NCBI RefSeq assembly: GCF_963576545.1
Contig: NC_083641.1
Span: forward strand, 20,227,523-20,291,522
Reading direction: 5' to 3'
Source: Limanda limanda
Taxonomy: Eukaryota; Chordata; Actinopteri; Pleuronectiformes; Pleuronectidae
Length of the DNA: 64,000 nt
The translations under genes were made by a program, and so were the position numbers. Each line of letters opens with the position of its first letter. The first letter of the stretch is position 1. Positions 10,456 to 22,719 of this stretch are shown here, piece after piece. The notes under the pieces are model-generated. The model was given only the letters and a program-made list of their open reading frames with translations, ran no database searches and had not been told where the DNA came from.

Positions 10456-11180
10456 TACATCATCAGGGGCGTCGTTAGGCCTGTTTTAGGGGGGCTGAAG
10501 CCCCCCTAAAATGTTCTTCAGCCCCCCCAAATAATTATTGGGATTTTTTTTTTTTTAATTTTTTTTTTTAAATTAAACTATTGTTTTACACATGGACAAG
10601 TTATTTATAACTCTAACATGCTACATATGTGAGTGCGTTTCTGGTTTGTATGTTTTCTCCCCCTTCAAATTACAATCCAATAGCCTCTCATCATACTTAA
10701 CAATGAAAGACCGGGCACTAGGACCTTGGGGACTCTGCATCGCTGCTGCGCTGGCTTTCTCACTCTGCCAAGTAACGTCTCTCATCAAGACAGCAGGATT
10801 ACAGCCAAGGAGTTTAGCTCATAGTAAATGATGCACAGAGTGAAATTGTAAGTACAGGTAGTTACAGAATATGGCTATCTGTAGTTGTTAACGATTGTTA
10901 TCTGCTTAAATTTAGGTTTACTTGAGGCAAATGAAAGGGAATATTGTAATGAGCTATGTTAACACTAAATTAAATAGCTAGCTATTTTGTTAGAAAAGGT
11001 CTCCATTGAGCAAGAGTGTGAACGAGCAAATTTGAAATGTAAGAAATAACTATCAACAGCTTTCTATTCTTTGCAGTAATATCTATCTCTAGTATTTTAA
11101 AACAATAATATCAGTGCCTTTAGAATGTTAATAATCAGTTAATGCTAGTGGAAACTAAATGTCATAGTGTCCCTCATAAC

Positions 11181-12193
11181 TAGGGATGGGAAACGAGTTC
11201 TTGTTTAGAACCGGTTCCCAGTGAACCAATTCCTTGGAATCGTTAGCGAAATTCTTTAACGATTCTGCTAACGGTTCCCTGTGCCGTTGCGCATGCGCGA
11301 ACTTTTTCATTCAGACGGCAGCAAACATGTCATGGCGGCCACCCGGAGTAGCTCGCCGGCTACTGCGGCTTTGCTCGTCGGTAACGTCGCAGTAGCTCGG
11401 CGGCTAATGCAGCTTCGCTCGGCGGTAACGTCGCAGTCCCTGCAACAACAACAGCTCCCTGAGTCCATGGCCCAGAGAGTGCATCAAGAGGTCCAGCTGT
11501 ACAGAAGTCTGCCCTCCATCCCCTCTACGAATAACGCCACCCTTTGGTGGTGGGACCAGAGACAAACTTTACCCCTGCTGTCAGGTCTAGCTGAGTCCTA
11601 TCTGTGTGTTCAGGCATCCTCCACCCCATCTGAAAGAGTGTTCTCCACGGCTGGAGACACAATTAGTCCTGAGAGATCCCGTATCCTTCTGGAGAAAGCA
11701 GACATGCTTATTTTTCTGCACAAGAATTGTTGATTTTGTTGATTACAATTGCTGGTGCAGACTTGATGGTATTTGCCACTGCTAGTTTAATTTTGGCAGC
11801 TCAGTTTTCATATACCCTTTTTAAAAAAGGAAGGAGCATTGTAGTTTCTAGTAACATGTTTAAATTAAACAGTAAGTTTTATTTAAGTTATATAAGTTTT
11901 ATTTTATCGTAATTTCTACAGAAGAATGTCAGGTTTATCTTTACTTCAAGAGGAATACGTGAATGTTTTTGGTTATTTAAAAAATGTAAATGTTTATGTA
12001 TACATACTGTATATGGTGTGCATCATTATAGAAAATTATATAAAAGAAAACTAATGTAAATAAACCCGTTTGTGTTCTTTTTTCCCCCCCTTGCCCAAAA
12101 AGAATCGATAAGAGAATCGATAAGCAATCGAATCGATAAGCAGGAATCGATAAGGAATCGGAATCGTTAAAATCTTATCAATACTCATCCCTA
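11181..12193 (+). mobile_element. Nested hAT transposon with a transposase remnant
   Basis: The terminal repeats are TAGGGATGGGAA at the left and TAGGGATGAGTA, read on the other strand, at the right. The exact eight-base duplication CTCATAAC is at 11173-11180 and 12194-12201. The right end has several GAATCGATAAG-type subterminal repeats (12100-12165). The element is internally deleted and keeps only the C-terminal part of a transposase. Confidence 0.88.
11336..11733 (+). pseudogene. hAT transposase, C-terminal dimerisation region only
   Basis: An open frame of about 130 codons encodes the hAT C-terminal (dimerisation) motif: LWWWDQRQTLPLLSGLAESY, followed by ASSTPSERVFSTAG and SPERSRILLEKADMLIFLHK. 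This is the most conserved part of hAT transposases (Ac, Hermes, Tol2, ZBED-like). The BED zinc finger, the RNase H-fold core and its catalytic acidic residues are missing, so the fragment cannot be catalytic. The upstream codons, rich in S, T and A, are not recognisable. No credible start codon precedes it. Confidence 0.82.
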
Positions 12194-12606
12194 CTCATAA
12201 CGCTATTGTACCGGTATATCATCCAATTCATTGACCAGATGGATATAAGAAGATTCTTTAGCAGAGGTGACAGCTCCGCCCTAGTCAAAACAAGTATATT
12301 CGTCTTTTCTTTACAAGCAGGAAAAATATTTCTCTCTATTTGAGAAAAGTTCATATTTGTGTTGTCAAATTTCACAATGACCCTGAAATTCTGTCTCTTC
12401 TGTTATCTTATACTGAATGAATGCAAGCAAAGATACACAGAAAAATCACACTCTTTCTGATTGAACCAATCTATGAACTGTCTGAAACAATGGATATCCT
12501 CAGCCCCAAATGAGCCCAAAAAAAATTGCTGCGCGCTGCGCGCACAAACATTCAGCTTCCTTAGGGGCTAAGGCCCCCCTTTCTTTCAATCCTAGAAACG
12601 CCCCTG

Positions 12607-12914
12607 TACATCATGAAGAACACACCTGCTTGCATTTCCTTACTGCACAAAACTGTCATCGCCTTGCAACTAATATATAAACAGCACTTTCTGCAGCATT
12701 AAATATGTCATTTACACAGGGATACAGTCTTTGATTTGAGATTTTACACTTTGATTTCGTCATTTGCTGTTTTTGATTTTGAATGACATGAATTATGCAT
12801 TAATTTGTTGACTAGCATAACATCACTTGTTTAATTAGTTTTAGATTTTTTTGTATTCGTAGTTTTATTTGTCCTATAATAATTATTATTGTTATTATTA
12901 CACTTAACTGAGTG
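12607..12914. repeat. Spacer upstream of pseudogene P1
   Basis: AT-rich sequence that matches the spacer upstream of D (33786-34065). No gene is seen. Confidence 0.55.
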
Positions 12915-13253
12915 TCTGGCTGTGAACTGTTTGCCAGGTTTGCTATGCCAAGTTTGTTCAAGCAGGGAGATATAATGATCTGGGGGATTTTCCCGGTTTT
13001 CAACAAAGAGATAGGCAGCACATATACGTTTAGAAAGGAGCCACCTGCAGTGAAGTGTGCTGGGTAAGTTGCATCTGACGTTTTAAATCTGCAAAGCTGC
13101 AGCTCTCACATATAAAATCTATTTCAATTCTCTTAGATTTGACCTTCAAGCTTTCCGATGGACCCAAGTGATGATATTTGCAATTGAAGAAATTAACAAA
13201 GAACCTGCTCTCCTGCCAAACATCACTCTTGGCTACAGAATCCTTAACTCTTG

Positions 13254-14131
13254 TGTTGTGCAATAGGAGTAGACTTGACGTTGGCTAATTAATAATAATC
13301 ATGAAATATGATTATTAAAATAAAAATTATCTATCAAAAATAATTAAATTATTAATTGAAGATGATCAGTAATCAAATAACAATAAAACCACTAATGAGA
13401 AAATAGGAATTATCAATTAGAAAGTACAAGCTATCAATTAACAATGATAAGGTTATCAACCAAGAATAATGAAAATAATTAGTCCAAAACAATAAAATTA
13501 TCAATTTAAGAATAATACTATCTATATTAATAATTGAGAAAGGGGGGCACCACCCTGGTTTCCCAGGGACCAACGATGTCAAGCTATAATTATCAGTCTC
13601 ATAATGATAAATGTCAAATTAATAATGTCAATATTTTAATATTAACGATTACTTAATAAACAGTGAAGGCTTCTAAGTTCGAGCACAGGCAATCATAATC
13701 CAGCTGCAATCACATACATATGCACAAATAATCACAGACTACAGATACTTTAATTACAAAAGTATTTATTAAAAAGGGGAAATAAAGTTATAATGTTATT
13801 CAATGATTTATCATTTTAACAAGCTCCGATATTTCAAAGATAAACACAGCAGCAGCACTTATCACAATTCAGAAAATACATGTAAAACCTGCGGTCTACC
13901 TATGTATGTCTGTCTCTGTGTGTGTGTGTGTCTGTGTCAAAGTGTCTCTCTGTGTGGGTGTGTCTATGTGTGTGTATGTGAAATAAAGTTAGTGTTATTT
14001 AATGATTTATCATTTTAACAAACTCCCATATTTCAAAGATAACAACAGCAGCTTATCACAATTTAGAACACGCATGTAACCTCTGGTCCATCTATGTGTC
14101 TCTGTGTGTGTGTATCTGTCTGTGTCTATCA

Positions 14132-14194
<63 letters not shown>

Positions 14195-15869
14195 AGAGAG
14201 AGAAAAAGAAGGGGCGTGGCGATGACGCGTAGTGACATCACATCTAAGATGGAGGCCGATCATGATTCGTGGAATCAAGGCCTAAAAACTCTCAAAATGG
14301 CGGATTGACTACAAAACAAGATGGCGGAGCCGTTATGAATTTAGAGCCAGGATGGGAGGAGAGAGAGAGCGGAGGCGTGGCAATAATAGACTCAAAATGG
14401 TGGGTTTAACTTAACGTTATCCAAAATGGAGAATATGTTAATGACACCATGTGGCCGGAGCGCACACTGGTGGTCGTCACATGAATTACACAAAGGAAAT
14501 TTTAGACAAAGAGAATTCTTATCTCTGCTTGGCTTTGGGGCCGAATGGTTTCCAGATGTGTTCAGCCTCTCTAAGCATAGATTTAACTATGTGACATGAC
14601 CTGTATTATAAATACAGGTCAGAAGTGTGTATAGGTCGGTTTAGAAGGAGAGAGAGAGAGAGAGAGAAAACATGAGAAAACATGTAAGGGGAGTTCAAAG
14701 AAGCTCTTAAAAGTACGCCTGAGATGAGTTAACAGTGATTCACCCCTCAGCCCTCAAGCGAGCGTTGTGGGCCGAGGTTCTGATCGGTGAAATCACTGCA
14801 GACTCACACAGACGTTAACAGTGCGGGCGGAGGCGCTTCTCGCGGCCCTATTTACTTGCAACACAAAACATTGCGATCAAACCGGAAACCGGAAGTAGCG
14901 GCTCGGAGTAGTGGCCGGCTAAAACAATGGAACACGGAAGTTCCATCAACAAAATACACTCAAGTATTAAATCAACACGCTACATATTAAAACTAACATC
15001 TGCCCAGACAACATAAGCCTCTTACTGTGACCGTGATTTCGTGGGTTGCATGCGCCTTGGCGCGAATCCCCGGAGGTTCAGTGAATCGCTTGAAGTTTCT
15101 CAGGCGGGCTCTCGTGAGCACCGCAGCTGGGCCGGAGCCGATCCGTCGTGCTCCGTGGCGAGATGAGGTTTCGTCTTCTTCTGCAGCAGCGGAGATCGTG
15201 CTGCCTCACAGGGACGTGCGGGTTTGTAGCCGTTGTAGATCGTGTGGAGAAAAGAAAAGTAAAGTCCGTGTGGAAAAGGAAACAGTCTGAGATTGTCCAG
15301 CGAGCAATTTCCTGTTTGGTCTTTCCAAGTTAAAACAGGAAAAGTCCTTTCCAAAATAAAACGTCAACTAAGGTAAACGAAGAAATGAATGAAATGAATT
15401 GAAATGAATAAAACAAACGTCTTATCGCCTCCATTAGCTTACTGGGTCGACTATGAAGACCCCCGGGGGGGGGGTCTAGTGGGGACGTCAGCATCGGAGG
15501 AAAGAGAAAGAAGTTAGTTGCCTCCTTAAGTTGCTGGGTTAACTGGTGGGACCCCGGGGGGGGTCCCGTTGTCACATCAGCATCGGAGTGAAGAGAGAGA
15601 GGTTTCTGTGAGCTCAGCCTTTTTAAGTCATGTACCAGGTGACTCCCCCCTGGGAGGAGGGGTCAGGGGTCAGTGTGGCCCCCGGCCAATTGAATTGTCA
15701 GGATTTGGCCCCCAGGGGCGGGCTTACATTGGGGACCCAGGAAGTGACCTGCTGCCACATGGTGATAAGGGCCACATGCTGGATTTTTAAATGTAAGGGG
15801 TTTCCCCGAGCCTGGCCTAAGGTTTTACGACTCTTTGTTCTATGTCAGATCACTGGGCCTTGCCCAACA
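13254..15869. mobile_element. LTR-type insertion (probable long solo LTR) in exon 2 of P1
   Basis: The element runs TGTTG...CAACA and is bounded by the four-base repeat CTTG (13250-13253 and 15870-15873); D keeps the uninterrupted exon. It has no coding sequence. It starts AT-rich, has a roughly 190-bp tandem duplication (about 13794-13980 and 13981-14125), a long (TG)n run at 14131-14190, a (GA)n run at 14651-14666, and a second tandem duplication of about 105 bp with runs of G (about 15421-15520 and 15521-15605). TG...CA ends and a short duplication fit a large solo LTR; no internal region confirms it. A similar layout in reverse is seen at 28600-29160. Confidence 0.6.
14131..14190. repeat. 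(TG)n microsatellite
   Basis: A nearly pure TG run of about 28 units inside the LTR-type insertion. A shorter imperfect run lies at 13915-13980. Confidence 0.95.
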
Positions 15870-16118
15870 CTTGTGCATCTCCCACAAACACTTTACGTGC
15901 CACACCAACACTGGCCAGCGGAGCCGAGGAGATGGACTCAACCTCTGCTTGTCCTCCGGCTGTATCTGCTCTCATAGCAGAGGAGGGATCGTCTCAGTCC
16001 TTAGCTGTGGCTGGAAATCTCGGACCATTTCAAGTTCCAATAGTAAGAAATTATGTGTATTTGATCGATGCTTTCAGAGTTTGTTTGTAGTATTTTGTTG
16101 TTTCAGACTTATTGTGGT

Positions 16119-17128
16119 TAGGGGTGCAACGATTAGTGGACATCGTTGACAAAAATCGATGACAAAAATAGTCGCCGACGAATTAACTCGTGGGTGAATC
16201 GTTGGTGACGTCAAAGCGCGTGTTTCTCGTGCCGCACAGCGGAACTAAACGTCGTTTTACCGGAGGTGCTGATGGAAGTACCTGAAGAGTGAGCCATCTC
16301 GCTCCCTTATCTCTGAAAGTCGCGCATGTGCAATAGCGACAAAACATGGACCAACGGCGGCGTCCGCTGCCTCGCGCACCAGAAAGTAAAAAGTTCGGGA
16401 GAACTTCACTCTTAACAGCCCGAAAAAAACTACCTACAATATCTGTGCGGCGGACCTGCACCCCATGGAAGCATGACACGCGCATGTGAGGAGGAGGCAC
16501 GTGTGACAACGTAACGGAGATGATGCGGACTCGCCTCTGTAAGATGTTATATATACACGTTCATACCCGCAGGATTCTAGAATCCATTACAAAAATATGG
16601 TTTAAACTTTTTTTTAACGAGTTTAAAAGCCAAAAGTTATCCTATTGCCTGACAAACGTCTTTCTTTATTCACAATTATTTAGTCTGAAGAAGTCTGTAG
16701 TTTCGTTTGTTGATGTTTTTATTAATGTTATTTTCCCTGTCCTTTTTGATAACTGGAAAAATGGATACTTGATATTTAATTTATTTTTAGTATGAGCACT
16801 TGGCCTGTTCTTTTTTTTTAATTAGCACTTTACTTTGCCTGTCCTTGATTTTAAATGCACAAAAACTTGATTTCTTTGCTTTTGTGTCAACATTACCCTT
16901 ATATGCAGCAAAGTTTATTAACAGACATTTTTTTGAATGAAGTATTGATCTTTATTGTCTTTATTTTCAGTCATCACATGCCTTGAAAAACCTCAAGCTA
17001 AATTTAAAAGCTGCTTGCTAAATAATTGCAATTGAGAATTTGTGTCATTCATAATCCGATTAGTCAATTAATCGTTTAAATAATCGATGACTAATCGACT
17101 ATCAGAATAGTCGTTAGTTGCAGCCCTA
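16119..17128. mobile_element. hAT-type MITE in intron 2 of P1
   Basis: The inverted ends are TAGGGGTGCAACGATTAGT and, on the other strand, TAGGGCTGCAACTAACG. The exact eight-base duplication ATTGTGGT is at 16111-16118 and 17129-17136. The empty site is preserved in D (34639-34650, ATTGTGATGATA). Subterminal GTCGACGAATT/AATCGATGACTAATCG motifs are typical of this fish hAT group. No transposase ORF is present. Confidence 0.92.
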
Positions 17129-17411
17129 ATTGTGGTGATACTTTCATAGGTGAGTTACTTCTCGACATGTGCCTGCCTGAGCGATAGAGCGAAATACCCT
17201 ACGTTTTTCCGGACGATCCCCAGCGACTACTTCCAGGCCAAAGCCTTGGCAGTCAACAGTCAAAGTCATTCTGGCTTCTATTCCTAAGGGGGACTTTTAT
17301 CCCTTGATGAAAGAGGTAGTGAAACAGAATATCACTGGCACTCAGTGGATCGCTAGTGAGGCCTGGATAACGGCAGTGCGACCGTCCACGCCTGAAATCT
17401 ACCAAGCTTTC

Positions 17412-17892
17412 GGATTTTGAATGTGACGATGAAATCTACAGCTTGTGTTGCAGTTTGAGTTTCACATAGGTAACTTGATATAATCATGCAAATTAGTGAT
17501 TTATTCGTCAAACATAAATGATTGTTTTCATCAGAACAAAACCCTGAAAACAAACCAACTCACTCTGAGATCATACAAGAGAGGAAACATGGAATTGTGA
17601 AGGGAATTATTGATATTTTGGTGAACTTTGAAAAATGCCCTCCACCAGCAGACCTAAAAAAGGGGATTGGTTGACTCCATCTAACGGTCATATCCACAGC
17701 TGATCCACAGTTCTGCATTGTTGATGTTTAACTTCAATTTACAGAATATAGGACACTATTCATGATGCAAAATTTATCCTACACATATGAATGGCTTTTT
17801 CTTTAAAATAAACCAGATTATTGACACTGCGTAATGAGATTTGTTTTTTTGAACCTGAAGGAAAGCATCATCCTTTTCCCTCAATCCATGAA
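17412..17892. other. Upstream block shared by receptors B, C and F, with a relic exon-like frame
   Basis: The block recurs at 29300-29760 and 60865-61330. At 17536-17667 it holds a frame following a TTTTCATCAG acceptor-like site: NPENKPTHSEI, then KGIIDILVNFEKCPP. The frame is open for 57 codons in the copy before C (29419-29591) and broken by a stop in the copy before F. It may be the end of a lost neighbouring gene; I cannot name it. Confidence 0.4.
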
Positions 17893-18183
17893 CTGAAGGA
17901 TTGGCTGTGGCTCAGGAGGTCGAGATGGGTTTGATTCCTGTCTCCCTCATTCCACACATGCCAAGGTGTCATTGGGCAAGACGCTGAACCCGAAAGACAG
18001 CTGACGGCAGTGTATGAAGGATGTGTGATAGAGAAAGTGCTGCATGTGAAAGCCTTGTATGAAAATGTGTGTGTGAGTGGGTGGATGACAAAACTGTACA
18101 GTAAAGCGCTTTGAGTGGTTAACAAGACAAGAAAAGTGCTATACATGAATACAGACTATTTACCAAATACAGACCATAAATAT
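17893..18183 (+). mobile_element. tRNA-derived SINE
   Basis: The head has RNA polymerase III boxes: an A box TGGCTCAGGAGG at 17908-17919 and a B box GGTTTGATTCC at 17928-17938. The body has CACATGCCAAGGTGTCATTG, GGGCAAGACGCTGAACCC and, at the end, CAGACTATTTACCAAATACAG. This is the layout of common fish tRNA SINEs. A 5'-truncated relative lies at 3062-3262. Confidence 0.82.
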
Positions 18184-18528
18184 AAATGTTTTCAGTGCTA
18201 CAACGTAGCCCAAGTTATTATTATTATTGTTATTCTTTTTATTACCTTTATATGATTTTAGAGATCCACCACTGGTAAACATCTGTAATTGACTGCAAAG
18301 TTTAAACAGATACAGCACAACGAAACAACTTCTCTCCACAATGTATTTATTATTTTACAATCCTGTGCAGATCCTCAGAGGTAACAGGTAAATGAGTTAT
18401 GTCTCCTACACATCAGTCATTGGGCTTGGTTTTTTAGAAGTGCAGTAGTGCGTTGAGAATAATCTCATGGGATTTGGGAATACGTTTACGTTGGCTGTTG
18501 ATTCTTCTCTCATGGTAAAAAGAAACAC
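18184..18528. promoter_or_regulatory. Upstream region of receptor B
   Basis: No gene is seen. From 18366 the bases match the proximal upstream block of receptors A, C, E and F (GTGCAGATCCTCAGAGGTAA, TCAGTCATTGGGCTTGG). Confidence 0.5.
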
Positions 18529-18535
18529 TATAAAG
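18529..18535 (+). promoter_or_regulatory. TATA box of receptor B
   Basis: TATAAAG lies 50 bp before the ATG at 18579, in the same context as in the other receptors. Confidence 0.6.
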
Positions 18536-18578
18536 GTCAGTTCCCAGGTCAGAGTTGCTAGGGATAGGGAGACTCGTG

Positions 18579-21500
18579 ATGGGTTGGATCACTTGTATCC
18601 TCTTCACTCTGCTGGCAGGGATAAAGTCAGAAAAACAAACATGCAAACTGATCGGGCAAACAGGGTTCAAGGAGTTTTCTAAAGATGGGGATCTCATTAT
18701 CGGAGGAGTTTTCTCTTTGTCTCGTACAGGCAAATTGATTGACAATGGCTTCCACGCATTGCCGTATACATACTGCCAAAAGTAAGCGAATGTGAGGTAG
18801 AACCTGTGTATATTATGTGTGTGAATGTGAACAGCTCTAATGTAATTTATTAATAACAAGCGAACACTGTGTGTAGGCTGGATGACAGGGAACTGAAGTT
18901 TGCCAGGACAGTGATGTTTACAGTGGAGGAGATCAATAGAGATACTAAGCTTCTTCCTGGAATAAGTCTGGGCTACAGCCTTTACAGTGGCTGTGGGGAT
19001 GAGAACCTGATTCGAGCAGCAGTGGAAGCCGTAAACGGAGAGGACTCAAAGGGCTGCGCTGATCAGATACAGGCTCTCCTGGGCCATTCCGACTCCGGAG
19101 TGAGTAAAGGTATAAACATCATACTCAGCCCGCTGTCCATTCCACAGGTGAGGTCATGTGATTGGGAAATAACTGGGATTTATTCATGTTCCATCTTTGA
19201 AGAACGTTTATTCTGCCTTGTTGTGGTTAACATGTTTTCTTTCTTTGAAGGTGAGCCATTTCTCCACTTGTGCTTGCTTGGGTGACAAAAGGCAGTTCCC
19301 CACATTCTTCAGAACTGTGCCCAGTGACCGCTTCCAAGTCATCGGTCTGGTGCAGCTCATGAAATACTTTGACTGGCGCTGGGTGGGGATTATTTATTCT
19401 CAAGGTTTGTACTCAGACGCAGGTACAATGGCATTTGCAAAGGAGGCAGAAAAAGAGGGCATATGTGTTGAATACCGGTTACCTCACTCAGATACAAATG
19501 TAAAATTTACTGCTACTGTGGAGGCTCTGAGGAAATCTTCGTCCAAGGTGGTCCTCTTGTTTATGCACTTAGCCCCCACCAAATCGTTCTTGTCAGAAAT
19601 AAAGAAGTATAATATTACTGGAAAGCAATGGGTTGGCAGTGAGGCTTGGATCACTCAAACAGACCTGGCTTCTGATGGGAGAAAGAGCCTTTTGCAGGGG
19701 GCGATGGGCTTCGCCCTCCCTCAGGCCTCAATACCAGGTCTTGGTGAATTCTTACTCAGCTTTAAGCCCTCTGACGAACCACAGAGTGCTATAGTTAAAG
19801 ATATTTGGGAGTCGTTCTTTGACTGCAGCTTCTCTCCGTCAAATACTTCTGCTACGTGTACTGGCACAGAAGATCTCAGCACAGTCTCCAGTGACTACAC
19901 AGACGTGACACATTTTAGGGCAGAGAATAATGTTTACAAAGCTGTCTACTTGGTGGCATATGCTATTCACGCACTACTGCAATGTCACAACGGCTCAAAT
20001 CCAACCACTGGAAAGTCCTGCGTGACTAAAGACCAAGTTCAGCCAAAATTAGTAAGTTCTGGTATATTTACACAGGCTTAAGAGACTTCATTTTAATGTT
20101 TTCCTTACCTTGATGTTAATGCAAAAACTTAAACATTTGAATATTCACTACAAATTTTATTGGTTTCTAGGAAATATGCTGAAATGTCCTGATTGTCCTC
20201 TTACAGGTGTTGGAGCACATTAAGTATGTGAACTTCACAACACAGAGTGGGGCCAAGGTTTTCTTTGATGAAAACGGAGACTCAGTTGCCCAGTATGACT
20301 TAGTTAACTGGCAAATAAAAGATGACGGCTCTGTTGAGATTGTAAACATCGGTCAATTTGACACGTCTCTTCCGGAGGGGGAGAAATTCAAACTAAAAGA
20401 CAACACCAGGATAGTTTGGGGAGGAAACAGTATGCAGGTGAAGTGACCATCTGTCTCATTAATTCTCCCAGCTGAATAACATTGTTTTCCTACAGTGCAT
20501 TTAGGTGCATTTATGAATATTCACACATGGTGTTTTCTCTAATCAGGTGCCGAGGTCTGTTTGCAGAGAACCGTGTCTCCCAGGGACTCGAAAGGCGTTA
20601 ACCAAGCATAAACCTGTGTGCTGCTTCGACTGCTTGGAGTGCCCTGAGGGAATGATGAGTAACGAGACAAGTGAGACAGAAATTGAATTCATACATGTTT
20701 GCAGTAGAAACAAAAAAGGAAAGAAATGCATGATTCAAAATCTCTCTCTCTGTCCACTCTTAGATTCTCCCGACTGTTTGATCTGTCCACCTGAACTTTG
20801 GCCGAATGAAAAGAAAGACCAGTGTCTCCCGAAGCCGACTGAGTACCTCTCCTACAAAGAGATCATGGGGGCACTTTTAACTGGATTTGGTTGTGTGGGC
20901 ATATTTTTATCTCTACTGACGTCAATCATTTTTCTGACTTATAAAGACACTCCCATTGTTAAAGCCAACAACTCCGAGCTGAGCTTCCTGCTGCTCTTCT
21001 CCCTGACTCTGTGCTTCCTGTGCTCCCTCACCTTCATCGGCCGGCCCTCTGAGTGGTCCTGCATGCTGCGACACACTGCGTTCGGCATCACCTTTGTCCT
21101 CTGCATATCTTGTGTCCTGGGGAAAACTATAGTGGTGTTAATGGCCTTCAGGGCGACACTTCCAGGCAGAAATATGATGAAATGGTTCGGTCCTGCACAG
21201 CAGAGGCTCAGTGTTCTGAGTTTCACCCTAGTTCAGGTTGTAATTTGTGTAGTTTGGCTCACAACCAACCCTCCATTTCCAAGGATGAACATGAAATACT
21301 ATAAAGATAAGATCATCTTAGAGTGCGCTCTGGGGTCATCTGTCGGGTTCTGGGCTGTGCTGGGTTACATCGGCCTTCTTGCTATTTTGTGTTTCATTCT
21401 TGCTTTTTTTGCCAGGAAGCTGCCAGACAGCTTTAATGAGGCCAAACTGATCACCTTCAGCATGTTGATATTCTGTGCAGTCTGGATCACATTCATCCCG

Positions 21501-21677
21501 GCATATGTCAGCTCTCCTGGGAAGTTCACTGTGGCTGTGGAGATATTTGCTATTCTGGCCTCCAGCTTTGCCTTGCTGATATGCATTTTTGTTCCAAAAT
21601 GCTACATTATCCTATTCAGGCCAGAACAAAACTCAAAGAGAAATTTGATGGGAAAAATACCACCAAGGACATTTTGA
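18579..21677 (+). CDS. Vomeronasal type-2 (OlfC) receptor B, intact, 847 aa
   Basis: Exons: 18579-18781, 18877-19147, 19251-20051, 20207-20437, 20547-20670, 20764-21677, all in frame with GT/AG borders. The domain order is that of receptor A: signal peptide, Venus-flytrap domain, nine-cysteine linker, seven membrane spans. It differs from A mainly in the ligand-binding domain, for example at 19393-19435 ([13 protein letters not shown] against [13 protein letters not shown]) and at 19561-19605 ([16 protein letters not shown] against [16 protein letters not shown]). It shares PQASIPG and VKDIWESFF with receptor E. Intron 5 (20671-20763) is 93 nt, a multiple of three, and free of stops in the coding frame, so an intron-retaining mRNA would still be translatable. 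AATAAA lies at 21710-21715. The left neighbour is pseudogene P1. Confidence 0.94.
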
Positions 21678-22719
21678 GCTGTAGTTTTAAAGGTGTCAAG
21701 TTGACTGCAAATAAACTATTTTCACAGCTTGACAGATATCGTAGTAAATTATAAGTTGTGATGTTCTAAACTGAATCAATTCTTCCTCATTTTTATTCAT
21801 CAACTCCACTGAGTGTAAGCAGTGTCTGAGTTGTCATTAGATAGATTTTGGATGTAGAATTTAAACACATACAACAGAAATATTTACTCTTATAATAGTT
21901 TATGCAATTTACTGCAGTGGAACAGACAAATAAAAAGTGGCAAGCAACCAGCTCAAAGGACTCAAGGAACACTCATAAATATCAGTCCCTTGGACTTGCT
22001 TGATTTTTCTTTTTAAGATCAATTAATTTTACTCTGACAAATCAACGAAAATGTTGAAAGATGCTCTGTCTCACAATGATATAGAAAGTAAGAAAAGATT
22101 CCTGGCTACCTCCTGATCCGGATCTGTACTAAAATGTATTGGCACAGATTCTTCCTCTAACAAGTTTTATAGTAACGAAAAATAACAGAATTTCTAACTT
22201 AATACTGTTTCTCTATATATGTGATTAGTCATTACAGAAGCACCCCTTGGTTATACCATGGACTTGCTAACATTGTTAAAAAATCTTTCAGAATTTCCTT
22301 TTTATATATCCAAGAAAACAGGGTGAGGTGATTAATTAGTGGAATCCCAGAGTTATGGCCCTTTACAGCTGTTTTATGATGACACATTTATTGATGTAGA
22401 TAAAGTCCTGCACTGCATGAAAAGAAGAATTTGTGTCAGTTAGTGTCGCTGCAAATTTCGGTGGAATATCAGGTTAACGCCTGTTCACAGGAATCTGCAG
22501 ACAGCACAGAAAATCGAACCTTCGGGAATTGACGCGGTCTTCCAGTTTCTGGCAGTTTTGCAAGCCTGAGAATGTTGGCACGTGACCCTCCTGCTCCTAG
22601 GCCTAGGGGAGGCTTTCACATGTAAATGACAATGCTGTGAGCTTTACAAAAGCAAATCAGGATAGTTTCACTCAGTGATGCAGAGGTGACACCTTTTTGT
22701 GAAAGGTTCAACTAAGGTA
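21678..22719. repeat. 3' flank of receptor B (B/E-type spacer)
   Basis: No gene is seen. It contains the poly(A) signal and the spacer that is also found after E and after the left-edge relic, including TCAGTCCCTTGGACTTGCTT (21983-22002) and CCTGATCCGGATCTG. The uninterrupted sequence near 22000-22025 is the empty site for the LINE that follows receptor E. Confidence 0.75.

Larger units (their letters stand above)
10464..12606. mobile_element. hAT-type DNA transposon, outer element
   Basis: The ends are CAGGGGCGTCGTTAGG at the left and GAAACGCCCCTG at the right. The exact eight-base target duplication TACATCAT is at 10456-10463 and 12607-12614. The paralogous site near receptor C/D (33786-33793) has one copy of TACATCAT and no insertion. 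Another GC-rich hairpin, GGGGGGCTGAAGCCCCCC, lies at 10491-10508. No transposase of its own is visible; a second hAT element is nested at 11181-12193. Confidence 0.85.
12915..17411 (+). pseudogene. V2R pseudogene P1 (second subfamily), split by two transposons
   Basis: Exon 1 is at about 12915-13063 (LFKQGDIMIWGIF), exon 2 at 13137-13253 plus 15870-16042, and a partial exon 3 at 17150-17411. Recognisable segments are [35 protein letters not shown] and [15 protein letters not shown] 2.6-kb LTR-type element splits exon 2, a 1.0-kb hAT element sits in intron 2, and part of exon 3 is deleted near 17250 before [17 protein letters not shown]. The sequence stops at about 17411, so exons 4-6 are absent. 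The signal-peptide end of exon 1 is not clear; a stop lies just upstream. It is a different V2R subfamily from A-F, with which only general motifs are shared. D (34066-34896) is its paralogue without the two insertions. Confidence 0.9.

Noticed and set aside
13803..14308. Open frames rich in Cys and Val over the TG runs
   Set aside because: They are translations of microsatellite DNA.
17908..17938. Possible tRNA gene
   Set aside because: A and B boxes are present but no cloverleaf or acceptor stem can be formed; the context is a SINE head.
20939..21226. Antisense frames inside the TM exon, repeated at 32581-32868 and 37550-37837
   Set aside because: They are shadows of the conserved receptor coding sequence; their conservation follows from the sense strand.
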